From the NCBI GenBank assembly GCA_910579515.1, contig CAJTUV010000006.1:51379-115378 (forward strand): DNA of 64,000 nt, read 5' to 3'. Position numbers and translations under genes: made by a program. The notes beneath the pieces are model-generated. The model worked only from the letters and a program-made list of their open reading frames with translations, was not told the DNA's origin and made no database searches. Of the stretch, positions 18,080-28,500 are shown in pieces. Source of the DNA: an uncultured Hungatella sp. (GTDB lineage: Bacteria > Bacillota > Clostridia > Lachnospirales > Lachnospiraceae). Positions within the stretch are counted from its first letter, which is position 1. Every line of letters starts with the position of its first letter.

Positions 18080-19192
18080 ATGAATAAGGATGACAAGATG
18101 AAGGCCCTGGATGCGGCCCTGACACAGATAGAGAAAGCATATGGGAAGGGCTCTGTGATGAAGCTGGGAGATACAGGGACCAACATGAATATAGAGACAG
18201 TTCCAACTGGTTCCTTGAGCCTGGATTTGGCCCTTGGACTTGGGGGAATTCCCAAGGGAAGAGTGATTGAGGTATATGGCCCAGAGTCTAGCGGAAAAAC
18301 GACAGTAGCCCTTCATATGGTGGCAGAGGTACAGAAGAGAGGCGGCATCGCGGGATTTATTGATGCAGAGCACGCTCTGGACCCTGTGTATGCAAAAAAT
18401 ATTGGAGTGGATATTGACAACTTGTATATCTCTCAGCCGGATAATGGGGAGCAGGCGCTGGAGATTACGGAGACCATGGTACGCTCAGGGGCTGTTGACA
18501 TTGTGATTGTAGACTCTGTGGCTGCCCTGGTGCCAAAGGCAGAGATTGACGGCGAGATGGGAGAGTCCCATGTGGGACTTCAGGCGCGTCTGATGTCTCA
18601 GGCTTTGAGGAAATTGACAGGTATTATCAGCAAGTCAAATTGTACGGTTATCTTCATAAACCAGATTCGTGAGAAGATTGGCGTGATGTTTGGAAATCCA
18701 GAGACTACAACCGGCGGCCGTGCATTGAAGTTCTATGCTTCTGTTCGTATGGATGTGAGGAGGACCGAGACATTAAAGCAGAGTGGCGAAATGGTGGGGA
18801 ACCATGTAAAGGTAAAAGTTGTGAAGAATAAGATTGCTCCACCATTTAAAGAGGCTGAATTTGATATTATGTTTGGCCAGGGGATCTCAAAAGAAGGCGA
18901 TATTCTGGACTTGGCGGTAAAGGAGAATATTGTAGAGAAGAGCGGCGCATGGTATGCGTATCAGGGAAGCAAAATTGGCCAGGGCAGAGAGAACGCCAAG
19001 ACATATCTTCGAGAGAATCCCGCTATATGCGCGGAAGTCGAGAATAAGGTACGGGAGCAGTATGGACTGAGACCAGGCGTTGTACAGGAGAGTAAAGAAG
19101 GTAAAGAAAGCAAAGAAGGTAAAGAAAGCAAGGAAAATAAAGAGAATAAAGAGAATAAGGCAAGCGGTAAAAAAGGAACAGAAGAATCATAG
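18080..19192 (+). CDS. recA: Recombinase RecA
   Basis: Strand-exchange ATPase that coats single-stranded DNA, drives homologous recombination and triggers LexA self-cleavage; 370 aa. Walker [10 protein letters not shown], the MAW motif region and the L2 loop ([21 protein letters not shown]) are intact. ATG 18080 follows GGAGGAG. The C-terminal tail from residue 338 is a Lys/Glu/Ser/Asn repeat (SKEGKE units) ending KKGTEES. It is highly charged and probably disordered; RecA tails are usually acidic and tune DNA binding. It is followed closely by recX. Confidence 0.97.
   Translation: MNKDDKMKALDAALTQIEKAYGKGSVMKLGDTGTNMNIETVPTGSLSLDLALGLGGIPKGRVIEVYGPESSGKTTVALHMVAEVQKRGGIAGFIDAEHALDPVYAKNIGVDIDNLYISQPDNGEQALEITETMVRSGAVDIVIVDSVAALVPKAEIDGEMGESHVGLQARLMSQALRKLTGIISKSNCTVIFINQIREKIGVMFGNPETTTGGRALKFYASVRMDVRRTETLKQSGEMVGNHVKVKVVKNKIAPPFKEAEFDIMFGQGISKEGDILDLAVKENIVEKSGAWYAYQGSKIGQGRENAKTYLRENPAICAEVENKVREQYGLRPGVVQESKEGKESKEGKESKENKENKENKASGKKGTEES
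19091..19159 (+). repeat. 18-bp coding repeats in the recA tail
   Basis: Near-perfect 18-bp units at 19091-19108, 19109-19126 and 19127-19144, plus a degenerate fourth part, encode [18 protein letters not shown] and NKENK. The length suggests copy-number change by replication slippage in frame. Confidence 0.75.
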
Positions 19193-19239
19193 AATGGTTT
19201 ATGATACCGCTGTGATGATTTCAGAACAGGAGCGGGTCA

Positions 19240-19842
19240 ATGGAGATAACGGCAGTAGAGCCTTTAGATAAACGAAGAAGTAAGATTTTCCTGGAAGAGA
19301 AGATTGCTTTTGTTTTATATAGAGGAGAATTGAGGACCTACCAGATTGAAGAAGGCGGGGAGCTGTCAGAAGAGAACTACAAACAGATCGTAGAAGAGGT
19401 TCTTATAAAACGGGCCAAAGAGCGTGCGTTATACCTTTTAAAGGACAGAGACAGAACGGAAAAAGAGATAAAAAAGAAACTGACAGAAGGATATTATCCA
19501 GAAGATGTCATTGACAGGACGATTGCTTTTTTGAAAGAATACCACTTTCTTGATGATTTGGACTATGGACGGCGTTATATCCTGACTTATAAGGAGAAAA
19601 GGAGTAAAAAGCGGATTCAGTTCGACTTATGTCAGAAAGGACTGGAGCCGGAACAGATTTCTATGCTTTTGACGGAAGAAGAAATCTTAGAAGACGGTCA
19701 GATTGAAGCTTTTCTTCGGAAAAAGGGGTACAGACAGGAAGAAGCGGCTCCGAAAGAGAAGGGAAGACTGGCGGCGGCCTTAGCCAGAAAAGGATTTTCT
19801 TTTGAGGCTATATATCGGGTTATGGGAGAACCTCTGGCTTAA
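19240..19842 (+). CDS. recX: RecA regulator RecX
   Basis: Regulatory protein that binds RecA filaments and limits RecA activity, 200 aa. It has the three tandem three-helix repeats of the family. DYGRRYILTYKEKRSKKRIQ and the RKGYR / RKGFSFEAIYRVM C-terminal repeat are recognisable. ATG 19240 has AGGAG 7 nt upstream. Placed 47 bp after recA, it very likely shares the SOS promoter. It is of normal length. Confidence 0.9.
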   Translation: MEITAVEPLDKRRSKIFLEEKIAFVLYRGELRTYQIEEGGELSEENYKQIVEEVLIKRAKERALYLLKDRDRTEKEIKKKLTEGYYPEDVIDRTIAFLKEYHFLDDLDYGRRYILTYKEKRSKKRIQFDLCQKGLEPEQISMLLTEEEILEDGQIEAFLRKKGYRQEEAAPKEKGRLAAALARKGFSFEAIYRVMGEPLA

Positions 19843-19844
19843 TT

Positions 19845-19899
19845 GTTACAGTTTACGCATATTCAGAATCTGTTTTTCTGGAAATGAGCGAACTGTAAC
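19845..19899 (+). terminator. Long-range hairpin between recX and rny
   Basis: GTTACAGTT (19845-19853) pairs with AACTGTAAC (19891-19899) around a nested CAGAA/TTCTG hairpin. It begins 3 bp after the recX stop. There is no strong T run, so its role as terminator is uncertain. Confidence 0.4.
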
Positions 19900-19929
19900 G
19901 AGTGATTAGCCAGATGTTGTGCAAGACTC

Positions 19930-19958
19930 TTGACATAATGCACAAAACAGTTTAAAAT
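19930..19958 (+). promoter_or_regulatory. Promoter of rny
   Basis: TTGACA (19930-19935), 17 bp, TAAAAT (19953-19958). Confidence 0.7.
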
Positions 19959-20008
19959 TGTAGTGTTGTATTCCTTGTACAATGAAAATTAAATAAGGAG
20001 GTGCTCCT

Positions 20009-21568
20009 GTGTCAGTAGAATCGATAATAGTAGTTATCACGGTATTGTTAACGATAATTATTGTGGCTCCTATTACATGGGTATTGGCTGTTGCACACCG
20101 TAAAAACACGTATGAAAGCAAAATCGGTAGTGCGGAAGAAAAGTCAAGAGAGATAATAGATGAAGCATTAAAGACCGCAGAGACAAAGAAGCGAGAAGCT
20201 CTCCTGGAAGCGAAAGAAGAGTCTATCAAGACGAAGAATGAGCTGGATAAGGAGACAAAAGAGAGACGAACAGAGCTTCAACGGTACGAACGACGAGTAT
20301 TGGCTAAGGAAGAAAATCTGGACAAGAAGTCAGAAACATTGGAACGTAGAGAAGCAGGAATTACAGCACGAGAAGAAAGTTTAAACAGAAAACTGGCAGA
20401 AGCAGAAGAATTGCATGGCAGAAGACAGCAGGAACTGGAACGAATTTCGGGGCTGACCTCTGAACAGGCAAAGGAATACCTGCTGAAATCTGTAGAGGAT
20501 GATGTTAAACATGACACAGCCAAGATGATCAAAGAGATGGAAGCCAGAGCCAAAGAAGAAGCGGACAAGAAGGCGAAGGAATACATTGTAACTGCCATTC
20601 AAAGATGTGCAGCAGATCATGTGGCAGAGACCACGGTGTCTGTGGTGCAGCTTCCAAATGATGAAATGAAAGGCCGGATCATAGGTAGGGAAGGCCGGAA
20701 TATTCGTACATTGGAAACTATGACTGGTGTGGAATTGATTATTGACGATACACCGGAAGCAGTCGTTTTATCAGGGTTTGACCCAGTAAGACGAGAAGTG
20801 GCGAGAATCGCCTTGGAACGTTTGGTTGTAGATGGGAGAATCCATCCGGCCAGAATTGAAGAAATGGTTGAGAAAGCACAGCGGGAAGTAGAGTCCAGCA
20901 TGAGAGAAGAAGGGGAAGCGGCTACTTTGGAGGTAGGCATCCACGGTATTCATCCAGAGCTGATTAAACTTCTTGGAAGAATGAAATTCAGAACGAGTTA
21001 TGGACAAAATGCACTGAAGCACTCAATAGAAGTAGCTCAGTTGTCAGGTCTTTTAGCCGGAGAGATTGGCGCGGATATCCGTTTAGCAAAACGCGCTGGT
21101 CTATTACATGACATTGGTAAATCCATTGACCATGAGGTGGAAGGCTCCCATGTGAAACTTGGTTCGGAGCTTTGTAGAAAGTATAAGGAATCTGCAGTGG
21201 TGATTAATTCTGTGGAATCCCATCATGGCGATGTTGAGCCAGAGAGTCTGATTGCCTGTATTGTTCAGGCGGCTGATACCATATCTGCCGCAAGACCGGG
21301 CGCAAGAAGAGAGACTCTGGAAACATATACGAACAGACTGAAACAATTGGAAGAGATTACGGATTCCTTTAAGGGAGTTGATAAATCTTACGCAATCCAG
21401 GCAGGACGGGAAGTCCGTGTTATGGTGGTTCCGGAACAGGTAAACGATGACGACATGGTTCTTATGGCAAGAAATATTTCTAAGAAAATTGAAGAATCCA
21501 TGGAGTATCCGGGACAGATTCGTGTCAATGTAATTCGTGAATCAAGAGTTACTGATTATGCAAAATAG
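20009..21568 (+). CDS. rny: Ribonuclease Y
   Basis: Membrane-anchored endoribonuclease that starts mRNA decay, 519 aa. It has an N-terminal membrane helix ([20 protein letters not shown]), a long coiled coil rich in Glu/Lys/Arg (about residues 40-195), a KH RNA-binding domain with [15 protein letters not shown], and an HD domain ([12 protein letters not shown] ... [13 protein letters not shown]). The start is GTG 20009, with a perfect AAGGAGGTG site at 19995-20003. It has its own promoter and terminator. Length and domain order match the family. Confidence 0.96.
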   Translation: MSVESIIVVITVLLTIIIVAPITWVLAVAHRKNTYESKIGSAEEKSREIIDEALKTAETKKREALLEAKEESIKTKNELDKETKERRTELQRYERRVLAKEENLDKKSETLERREAGITAREESLNRKLAEAEELHGRRQQELERISGLTSEQAKEYLLKSVEDDVKHDTAKMIKEMEARAKEEADKKAKEYIVTAIQRCAADHVAETTVSVVQLPNDEMKGRIIGREGRNIRTLETMTGVELIIDDTPEAVVLSGFDPVRREVARIALERLVVDGRIHPARIEEMVEKAQREVESSMREEGEAATLEVGIHGIHPELIKLLGRMKFRTSYGQNALKHSIEVAQLSGLLAGEIGADIRLAKRAGLLHDIGKSIDHEVEGSHVKLGSELCRKYKESAVVINSVESHHGDVEPESLIACIVQAADTISAARPGARRETLETYTNRLKQLEEITDSFKGVDKSYAIQAGREVRVMVVPEQVNDDDMVLMARNISKKIEESMEYPGQIRVNVIRESRVTDYAK

Positions 21569-21576
21569 GAAAGCTG

Positions 21577-21608
21577 AGAAGGGACTGTAAGAGGTCTCTT
21601 CTTTTTTA
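21577..21608 (+). terminator. Terminator of rny
   Basis: AGAAGGGACT (21577-21586) pairs with the arm ending CTCTTCT (21602), with two G-U wobbles, followed by TTTTTT. Confidence 0.65.
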
Positions 21609-21767
21609 TACTCCTGTTGCAGTCACACCCAGTCAGCTATATAAACTGCAGCATGTTCTTCTTGCATTTTTCTTAAGTTTCAGGAAGTCTATTGACAGAA
21701 GATAGGAGAAGGAATAAAGTTAAATCAGATAACAACAAACAGAAGGAACATGATGGAAGGGGATAGG

Positions 21768-22796
21768 ATGTTAAAACGAAAAAGAATCATATTATTAGCT
21801 TTCCTGATGATTTTTCTGTCGCAAACAGGGATACAGGCTTTTGGAGCCCGAAAAATTTCTAAAGTGTCCATTACAGTGACCAGCAATTTTAAAATTGGGG
21901 AAGTGTGCCTGGCAGAAGATGTGGAAGTTTCCACAAACAGTAAATACTTTTCTGTTGGAGAGGTTACCCTGGTTACAGAAGAGGAGCGGTGGGGAATCAG
22001 GGATGTACCGGTGATTGAGGTGAGCCTGGAGGCGGAAGAGGGTTCTTATTTTTCTATTGCTGAGGTAACGGATATTCAGCTTAAGGGCGCCGAGTACATA
22101 GCAGGCACAAGAGAAGATGCAGATACTCTAATTTTGCGGCTGCGGCTGCCTTCTCTGCGAAACCAGGTGGGAGAGATTGCAGAAGTCCAGTGGGCGTCTG
22201 TAAATATGGGAGGATGGACAGAGGCATATAATACAGGATATTATGAGGTTCGTCTTTTCAGGGACGAAAAGGGTGTGGGTTCGATTCAGGAGACAACCAG
22301 TGCCAGTTTTGATTTTTCTCCATGGATGACGCGCTCTGGAATGTATACTTATGAAGTACGAGCCGTGAATGTGCAAAATAAAAGTGTAAAGACGGACTGG
22401 AAGAAGTCGGCAACCTCTGTTTTTGTTGACGAGACTATGGCGAAACAATTCAAGGCACAGTATGGCATGGCGATTCCTACAGATATGACAGACCCGGGAC
22501 AGGCCATAGAGTGGCAGAAACAGCAACAGCAGAAACAACAGCAAGCCGGATGGTTTCAGGACAGCACAGGATGGTGGTATCGAAATCCAGATCACAGCTA
22601 TACCACGAATAACTGGCAGTTGATTGATGGAAAGTGGTATTATTTTAACTCATCAGGATATAGAGTCACAGGATGGGTTGACTGGGAGGGCAAATCTTAT
22701 TATTGCGACCCAGTAAGCGGGGAGAAACTCACAAATATGATTGTTCCAGATGGAAGCGGAAGAAGAGTGGATTCCACAGGAGCCATGATAGAGTGA
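21768..22796 (+). CDS. Secreted protein with C-terminal cell-wall-binding repeats
   Basis: Exported protein of about 342 aa. A basic N-terminus and hydrophobic stretch (IILLAFLMIFLSQTGIQAFGA) form a signal peptide. The middle is beta-rich, with a fibronectin-like part (EVRLFRDEKGVGSIQETTS ... YTYEVRAVNVQNK). A Gln-rich linker (QKQQQQKQQQ) leads to choline-binding-type repeats: GWWYRNPDHSY, WYYFNSSGYRVTGW, KSYYCDPVSG. Such repeats hold proteins on teichoic acids or wall glycans. No enzymatic domain is recognised. The start is uncertain (ATG at 21750, 21753 or 21768); 21768 is preferred because of GGAAGGGG upstream. Confidence 0.7.
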   Translation: MLKRKRIILLAFLMIFLSQTGIQAFGARKISKVSITVTSNFKIGEVCLAEDVEVSTNSKYFSVGEVTLVTEEERWGIRDVPVIEVSLEAEEGSYFSIAEVTDIQLKGAEYIAGTREDADTLILRLRLPSLRNQVGEIAEVQWASVNMGGWTEAYNTGYYEVRLFRDEKGVGSIQETTSASFDFSPWMTRSGMYTYEVRAVNVQNKSVKTDWKKSATSVFVDETMAKQFKAQYGMAIPTDMTDPGQAIEWQKQQQQKQQQAGWFQDSTGWWYRNPDHSYTTNNWQLIDGKWYYFNSSGYRVTGWVDWEGKSYYCDPVSGEKLTNMIVPDGSGRRVDSTGAMIE

Positions 22797-22830
22797 GCGT
22801 TTCCAGAATAAAACATGGAGGATAGGCAAG

Positions 22831-23373
22831 ATGGCAGATAGTGTTGTGCGGTTAGACAGACAGCTGCGGTATCAGGGAACAATTTTAAAAATATATGAAG
22901 ACACGGTGATTGCCAATGGTCACAAGGCATACTGGGATTTTATTCATCACGATGGAGCGGCGGCGGTTTTGCCGGTCACAGAAGATGGGAAGATTCTTAT
23001 GGTGCGTCAGTACCGCAATGCCCTTGACAGAGAAACGTTGGAGATTCCGGCTGGAAAGCTGGATGCGCCAGATGAGCCAAAGATTACGTGTGCATATCGG
23101 GAATTAGAGGAAGAGACCGGATTTCGCTCAGACAATTTAGAGTACTTAATCAGTATTAATACTACGGTAGCTTTTTGCGATGAAGCTATAGATATTTTTG
23201 TGGCAAGAAATCTGATTCCGTCTCATCAGCATTTGGATGAAGATGAAGTGATTGACGTAGAGCCATGGGAGCTGGAGGATCTTTTGAAACTGATCTATGA
23301 GGGTAAGATGACAGACGGAAAGACCGTTGCGGCTATCTGCGCCTATGGAATGAAATATGCCAAGCCGGAATAA
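22831..23373 (+). CDS. nudF: NUDIX hydrolase, ADP-ribose pyrophosphatase type
   Basis: Hydrolyses ADP-ribose and related nucleoside diphosphates to AMP plus a sugar phosphate; 180 aa, cytosolic. The Nudix box runs from GKLDAPDEP to RELEEETGF. It has one more residue than usual between the first Gly and Glu, but all catalytic acids (RE-x-EE) are in place. VLPVTEDGKILMVRQYRNA upstream is typical of NudF. GGAGG precedes the ATG. The order nudF - SpoIIM-like - xerD matches the region around spoIIM in Bacillus subtilis. Confidence 0.88.
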   Translation: MADSVVRLDRQLRYQGTILKIYEDTVIANGHKAYWDFIHHDGAAAVLPVTEDGKILMVRQYRNALDRETLEIPAGKLDAPDEPKITCAYRELEEETGFRSDNLEYLISINTTVAFCDEAIDIFVARNLIPSHQHLDEDEVIDVEPWELEDLLKLIYEGKMTDGKTVAAICAYGMKYAKPE

Positions 23374-23424
23374 AAAACAGAATCGTTTCATACTGTATAA
23401 GAAAAAGGGTATGCGTGACGTCAA

Positions 23425-23937
23425 ATGAAAAAGATTCGCTGGATTTCACATTCGGACCTTTTATGTCTCCTTTTTCTGACAGGGAGTATAGCCGGATGCG
23501 TGACAGCCAATCTGTTAAGCGTTGAATTGCTGAGACAGATTGGCTATTTTGATTCTGTATATCAATGGGGGAGCTCCATAGGAAGGGAAGAAAAGGGGCA
23601 GTTGTGGCGTTATCTTGCCAAACGGCGTTTTTTAGAGTTTGGAGCAGGCTCTCTGGTTGGAATGACGCCATTTTCTTCTGCGGCCTTTTGCTGCGTAATG
23701 TTTGTGTTTGGATTCAGCGCTGCATTGCTCATTTCTGTTTTTACCCTTCAGAGCGGATGGCTGGGTATGGTATATTTTTTAAGAACCATACTGCCTCAAT
23801 GGGTCTTGTATGGTATGGTTTGGGGAATTTTGGCTATCGGAGCGGAAAATGGCCTGGATAAAATGAAGATTCGGGTATGGCCATTGTTGATTTTGATTGT
23901 TTTTCTTGGAACCTTTTTAGAGACAAAATTTGTTTGA
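23425..23937 (+). CDS. SpoIIM-like integral membrane protein
   Basis: 170-aa protein with a basic start and four or five predicted membrane helices. The sequence alone is only weakly SpoIIM-like (EFGAGSLVGMTPFSSAAFCC, FFLRT-like loop). Its position between nudF and xerD is where spoIIM lies in spore-forming Firmicutes. SpoIIM acts with SpoIID and SpoIIP in engulfment of the forespore. The protein is shorter than the usual 200-215 aa, so it may be a divergent or reduced form. The ribosome site is poor (AAAGGG about 14 nt upstream). Confidence 0.5.
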   Translation: MKKIRWISHSDLLCLLFLTGSIAGCVTANLLSVELLRQIGYFDSVYQWGSSIGREEKGQLWRYLAKRRFLEFGAGSLVGMTPFSSAAFCCVMFVFGFSAALLISVFTLQSGWLGMVYFLRTILPQWVLYGMVWGILAIGAENGLDKMKIRVWPLLILIVFLGTFLETKFV

Positions 23938-23972
23938 TTTTATTGAGAGGAGCGCTTTTAGAGAACAAAGGC

Positions 23973-24863
23973 ATGGACACAGAGATAAAACACTTTATAC
24001 AATATCTTGTAGAAATAAAGAGCGCATCAAAAAATACACAGCTTTCTTATAAACGGGATTTGATGCAGATGAAGGAATACCTGACAGGAAGAGGTATCAC
24101 AGAGGCGTCCAAAGTTACAAAGACAGCGTTGACTTCCTATCTCCTTTTTCTGGAACAGGAGGGAAAGGCTTCCAGTACCATTTCCCGTGTGCTGGCATCC
24201 ATAAAGGCGTTTTTTCACTATGAGTTCCGAGAGGGAAGGATTCGTAAAGATCCTTCTGAATTTCTGAAGGCTCCTAAAGTTGAGAAAAAAGTTCCGGATA
24301 TCTTAACAGTAGCACAGGTGGACAGCCTGTTGAGTCAGCCCAAGGGAGTCAGTCCAAAGGAGATTCGTGACAAGGCGATGATGGAACTTCTCTATGCAAC
24401 GGGTATTCGGGTTTCGGAGCTGATTGGTCTGCGTTTGGAAGATTTGAACATGAATATCGGATTTATTACCTGCCATGATGAAAATAAAGAACGGACCATT
24501 CCTTTTGGAAAAAGCGCGAAAGAGGCGCTGTCAAATTATCTGGATTCTGCCAGAGGCTGTCTTTTAAAGCAAAAGGAGACAAAGGAGCTGTTTGTGAACT
24601 GCAACGGAAACCCGATGAGCAGGCAGGGGTTTTGGAAAGTGATAAAATATTATGGCCAGCAGGCGGGGATTGAGGTGGATATCACTCCTCACACCCTTCG
24701 CCATTCTTTTGCCGCCCACCTAATAGGCGGAGGCGCGGATCTTCATGCAGTGCAGACCATAATGGGACATTCGGATATGACCACAACGCAGGCATATTTG
24801 ACTTATGCTCAGAAATCCGAGTCATTCAGAGAAATTTATCAAACTGCCCGTCTGCGGAAATAG
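23973..24863 (+). CDS. xerD: Tyrosine recombinase XerD
   Basis: Site-specific recombinase that resolves chromosome dimers at dif with XerC, 296 aa. The N-terminal SAM-like DNA-binding domain (HFIQYLVEIKSASKNTQ) is followed by the catalytic domain. The active-site residues are R in ATGIRVSELIGLR, H-x-x-R in HTLRHSFAAHL, H in GHSDMTTTQ and the nucleophile Tyr in AYLTYAQ. The start ATG 23973 gives the normal family length; upstream in-frame codons overlap the previous gene. Housekeeping context argues against a mobile integrase. Confidence 0.92.
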   Translation: MDTEIKHFIQYLVEIKSASKNTQLSYKRDLMQMKEYLTGRGITEASKVTKTALTSYLLFLEQEGKASSTISRVLASIKAFFHYEFREGRIRKDPSEFLKAPKVEKKVPDILTVAQVDSLLSQPKGVSPKEIRDKAMMELLYATGIRVSELIGLRLEDLNMNIGFITCHDENKERTIPFGKSAKEALSNYLDSARGCLLKQKETKELFVNCNGNPMSRQGFWKVIKYYGQQAGIEVDITPHTLRHSFAAHLIGGGADLHAVQTIMGHSDMTTTQAYLTYAQKSESFREIYQTARLRK

Positions 24864-24868
24864 AGGAC

Positions 24869-24915
24869 AAAAAGAGGGCGTCCCTCAGTCATTTCACGAC
24901 TTCTGGGACGCCCTC
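24869..24915 (-). terminator. Terminator of hsp20 (and hairpin after xerD)
   Basis: GAGGGCGTCCC (24874-24884) and its exact complement (24905-24915) with a 20-nt loop. Read on the minus strand the stem is followed by TTTTT, so it ends the hsp20 transcript. It also lies just after xerD. Confidence 0.75.
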
Positions 24916-24925
24916 GCAAAAAGGA

Positions 24926-25363
24926 TCATCCTTCAATTTCAATAAAACGTTTTTTCTCAATAGCTTTCTCATCTTCTTTTGGAATATTCAGTGTAAGAAT
25001 CCCATTTTCATACTTGGCGTGAATATCCGGTTCTGTGATACGGGATCCCACATAGAAGCTGCGGCTCATGCTGCCAGAATACCGTTCCCGACGGATATAT
25101 CTGCCTTCTTTGTCTTTCTCATCCTTATCGAATGCCTTCGCAGCCTGAATGGTCAGATAACCGTTATTTAGCTGGAGAGACAGGTCTTCCTTCTTAAAGC
25201 CAGGCAGATCCACTGCGATTTCATAATGATTTTCCATATCTTTTACGTCTGTTTTCATCATATTCTTTTCGTGTTTCCCATACAGAGCATTGTCAATATC
25301 CGGGAAAGAAAAATTCATCCAATCATCAAATAAGTTTTCTCCAAAAATACTAGGCATTAACAT
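24926..25363 (-). CDS. Small heat-shock protein (Hsp20)
   Basis: ATP-independent holdase chaperone of about 145 aa. The alpha-crystallin domain spans roughly residues 38-130 (YEIAVDLPGFKKEDLSLQL ... YENGILTLNIPK). The C-terminal I/V-x-I tail is weak (KKRFIEIEG). The start MLMPSIFGENLF at 25363 is preferred because AAGGAGCG is 8 nt upstream; an ATG at 25369 is also in frame but too close to it. It is monocistronic. The promoter overlaps a CIRCE-like palindrome, pointing to HrcA control. Confidence 0.9.
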   Translation of the reverse strand: MLMPSIFGENLFDDWMNFSFPDIDNALYGKHEKNMMKTDVKDMENHYEIAVDLPGFKKEDLSLQLNNGYLTIQAAKAFDKDEKDKEGRYIRRERYSGSMSRSFYVGSRITEPDIHAKYENGILTLNIPKEDEKAIEKKRFIEIEG

Positions 25364-25410
25364 AATCATCGCTCCTTTTTTTATAAAACTGTTTTATTTG
25401 TTCTATACGT

Positions 25411-25439
25411 AATATAACATATATTATCAGCAGTGTCAA
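25411..25439 (-). promoter_or_regulatory. Promoter of hsp20
   Basis: On the minus strand TTGACA (25439-25434), 17 bp, TATATT (25416-25411). Confidence 0.7.
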
Positions 25440-25453
25440 GAGGCGAGTGCTAA
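25427..25453 (-). promoter_or_regulatory. CIRCE-like HrcA operator
   Basis: On the minus strand TTAGCACTC (25453-25445), 9 nt, then CACTGCTGA (25435-25427). The left half is a perfect CIRCE half site and the right half matches GAGTGCTAA at 6 of 9 positions. It overlaps the -35 element of hsp20. Confidence 0.65.
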
Positions 25454-25464
25454 AAAATTTAAAC

Positions 25465-25493
25465 TTGTAGAAACAAGGGACATCCCTTATACT
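25465..25493 (+). promoter_or_regulatory. Promoter of the helicase-sbcDC block
   Basis: TTGTAG (25465-25470), 17 bp, TATACT (25488-25493), about 30 bp before the helicase start. Confidence 0.55.
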
Positions 25494-25523
25494 AAAACCA
25501 AAGGAAAGGGAGTCGTTTTATTC

Positions 25524-28500
25524 ATGAACAGAATCAGCAGGGATATTTTCCAGTCCATCCATGAAGGCCGGTGGCTGAGTGTGGAGTATAAAAATAAAGA
25601 TCAGAATATTACTCATTACTGGATTGCCATCAAGGATATTGTGGCGTCCAGACGCGTGCTGGTTGTGGACGGATTTCATCTGAAAAAACATACCCTGCAG
25701 GAATTATCAATTTATATGGACTCTATTTTATCCAGTACAGTGATTGAAGGCTCTTATTATAAGGTTAACCAGAAACTGATTGAAACCATTCACACAAAGC
25801 CAGAAAAGTTTGCTTCTATTTTTTCCCATGTGTCGAATTTAAAGGTGTTAAATTACCTCATTGACTGCAGCCGCCTGGATACCACGCCGTACAAGACGGA
25901 TTATGGTTTGATCAGTCGTTTGGATCTGGATGTTTTAAGAGATGAGGTTTACCGGCTGGACGAAATACAGTTTTCTCAGATTGTGAATGAATTTCAGTCA
26001 AAGGCAGAGAAGCGTGAAAAGAGGAGAGTGGAAGCAGGGAAAGGAGCCTTTCGGGTTCAGCAGCTTGCCATGAACGTGCTGAGTCTCCACACAAAGCGGG
26101 GGCTCTATGTACTGGCCTATAAAAAAGTTCAGCTCAATGTCCATACCAGGTGCCTGACTCCGGCCAAAGAAGTTACGATCTGCAGAGAATTTACGGTGGA
26201 CGGGGAACGTTTGAGCATCCGCAAGTTTCTGGATACAGAAGATTATGAGCTGCTGGAGGAATTTGAAAAAAATCAGGAGCTGATAAAGGATCAGATTTGC
26301 CAAGGCAGCCGTCAGATTCAGAGTGTGGATGACATGCCTTATCTGATAGGAATCGAGGCTCGGATTCAGGTGGATTTAAACAGAGAGTACAAAGGGATTC
26401 TGGATATGTACGACCAGGGCAAGGTTACGTATCCGGTAAAGGCTTTTTTTGGAGACCTTTTGAAAAGACCAGACAGGAGAAAGGAGTATCCCATCACGCT
26501 TTTGAATCAAAAGGTGAACTTAGACCAGCTCCTTGCCATTCATAATGCCATGAAGTATCCTTTGACCTATGTTCAGGGGCCGCCGGGAACGGGAAAGACC
26601 AACACCATCATCAATGCCATTGTCACTGCATTTTTTAATGGAAAAACGTTATTGTTTACCTCCTATAATAACCACCCTATTGACAGTGTGTTTCAGGTTA
26701 TGGCGAAAATGTCCTATAATGGTCAGATAATTCCGTTTCCCATGGTGCGTCTGGGAAGCCAGGAAAAAGACAGTCAGGCATTGGTTTATATGAAAGAACT
26801 GTATGAAAGGACAAGGCAAGTCAAGGTTTTTTCTAATACCCTGGAAAAGAACAGAGGGGACCGGATTCAGAGAACGAAGCAGCTGACAGCTTTATTAAAA
26901 CGCCATGAGGAGTTTTTGGATTTGGCTGAGCGGGAGGAGACGTTGGAAAAGCTGATTTCGGCCAATCACCAGATGACGTTTACCACAGAGCTTCAGGGAC
27001 GTCAGCTTTATGAGGTGAAGAAGCGTTTGCAGCAAATTGGCAGAGTAACGGACGAGGAAGCATTAGCTCTTGTGACAGAAGATATGGAGGAATTTCGAAA
27101 ATATCTGTTTTATATGTCCGCCACCTATATGAAACGTTTAGAGGAACCGAAAAATGAGGACTTGTTGAAAATTCTCTATATAGAAGATAAGAAACTGAGG
27201 CTGGAAGAATTTGAGGCATATTTAAAACAGGGCGAAAACATAAAAAAGCTTCAGAAAATCTTTCCGATTATTGCCACGACCTGTATTTCTGCCCATAAAC
27301 TGGGAGAACCAAAGCCTTATTTTGATATGGTGGTAATGGATGAGGCCAGTCAGTGCAATCTGGCAGTTGGGATGATTCCTGTTATCAGAGGAGAGAACCT
27401 GATGCTGGTAGGGGACCCGCAGCAGCTAAATCCAGTTATTCTTTTGGATGCGAAAGACAATCAGATTCTTCGGAAAAATTATTCTGTGGTAAATGAGTAT
27501 GACTATCTGACAAACTCCATTTACAAGACCTATTTGGCAAATGATTCCGTCAGCGACGAGGTGCTTCTCAGCTACCATTACCGATGCGACAAGAAGATTA
27601 TTGATTTTAATAACAAGAAATATTACAATAACAAATTAAATATTATGACAAAAAGCGTGTCCCGGGAACCTTTGGTTTATCTGGAGATTGAGGAGAACAA
27701 GGCTGCAGGGAGGAATACGGCTCCTGCAGAGGCAGAAGCCGTTGTAGATTATGTGCTAAAGCATCCTCATAAAAAGATTGGAATAATCACTCCGTTTGTG
27801 AACCAAAAGGAAGAGATTGACCGTCTGTTGGAGGAAAGAGGCGTGGAACATGTGACCTGCGGTACGGTTCATGCCTTTCAGGGAGACGAAAAGGATGTGA
27901 TCCTGTTTTCAATGGCATTGACGGATCAGAGTCATAAAGGGACTTATCAGTGGCTGAAAAACAATAAAGAATTGATCAATGTGGCCACATCAAGGGCCAG
28001 AGAGCAGTTGATTCTTTTGGGGAATAGCACAACGATGGAGCGTCTGCATGAATCGGAGACGGAGGATGATTTGTTTGAATTGGTGGAATACGCCAAGTCC
28101 AACGGGGTGTCGAAGGTGACGCCGAAAACGGTTTCTTCTAGGGCTTTAGGAGTAAAGCCGTACAGCAGTGAGACAGAAGAGGCGTTTTTACAAAATCTAA
28201 GTCATGCTCTGGATAATATTTTATACGGCGGACGGCGGTGCGTGATCCACAGGGATGTAGAGGTTTCAAAAGTGCTGAAAGAAGCCAATGAAGACTCTAT
28301 GCTGTTTTATGGAGGGCAATTTGATTTTGTGGTGTTTGAGCAGAAGAAAAATAAAGAGGAGATACCGATTCTGGCTATTGAATTGGATGGAAAGGAACAG
28401 ATGGAGGAATCGGCGTTGGCAGTCAGGGAGGAGAAAAAGCAGAAAATTTGCCGCAGGCAGGGCGTTGAGTGGATTCGGATTGAGAACTCTTATGCCAGGC

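Noticed and set aside
19091..19159. CRISPR-like or non-coding repeat
   Set aside because: The repeats are in frame within recA and have no spacers.
23877..24863. Phage or transposon integrase
   Set aside because: Length, position after nudF/spoIIM-like genes and absence of att or cargo genes fit housekeeping XerD.
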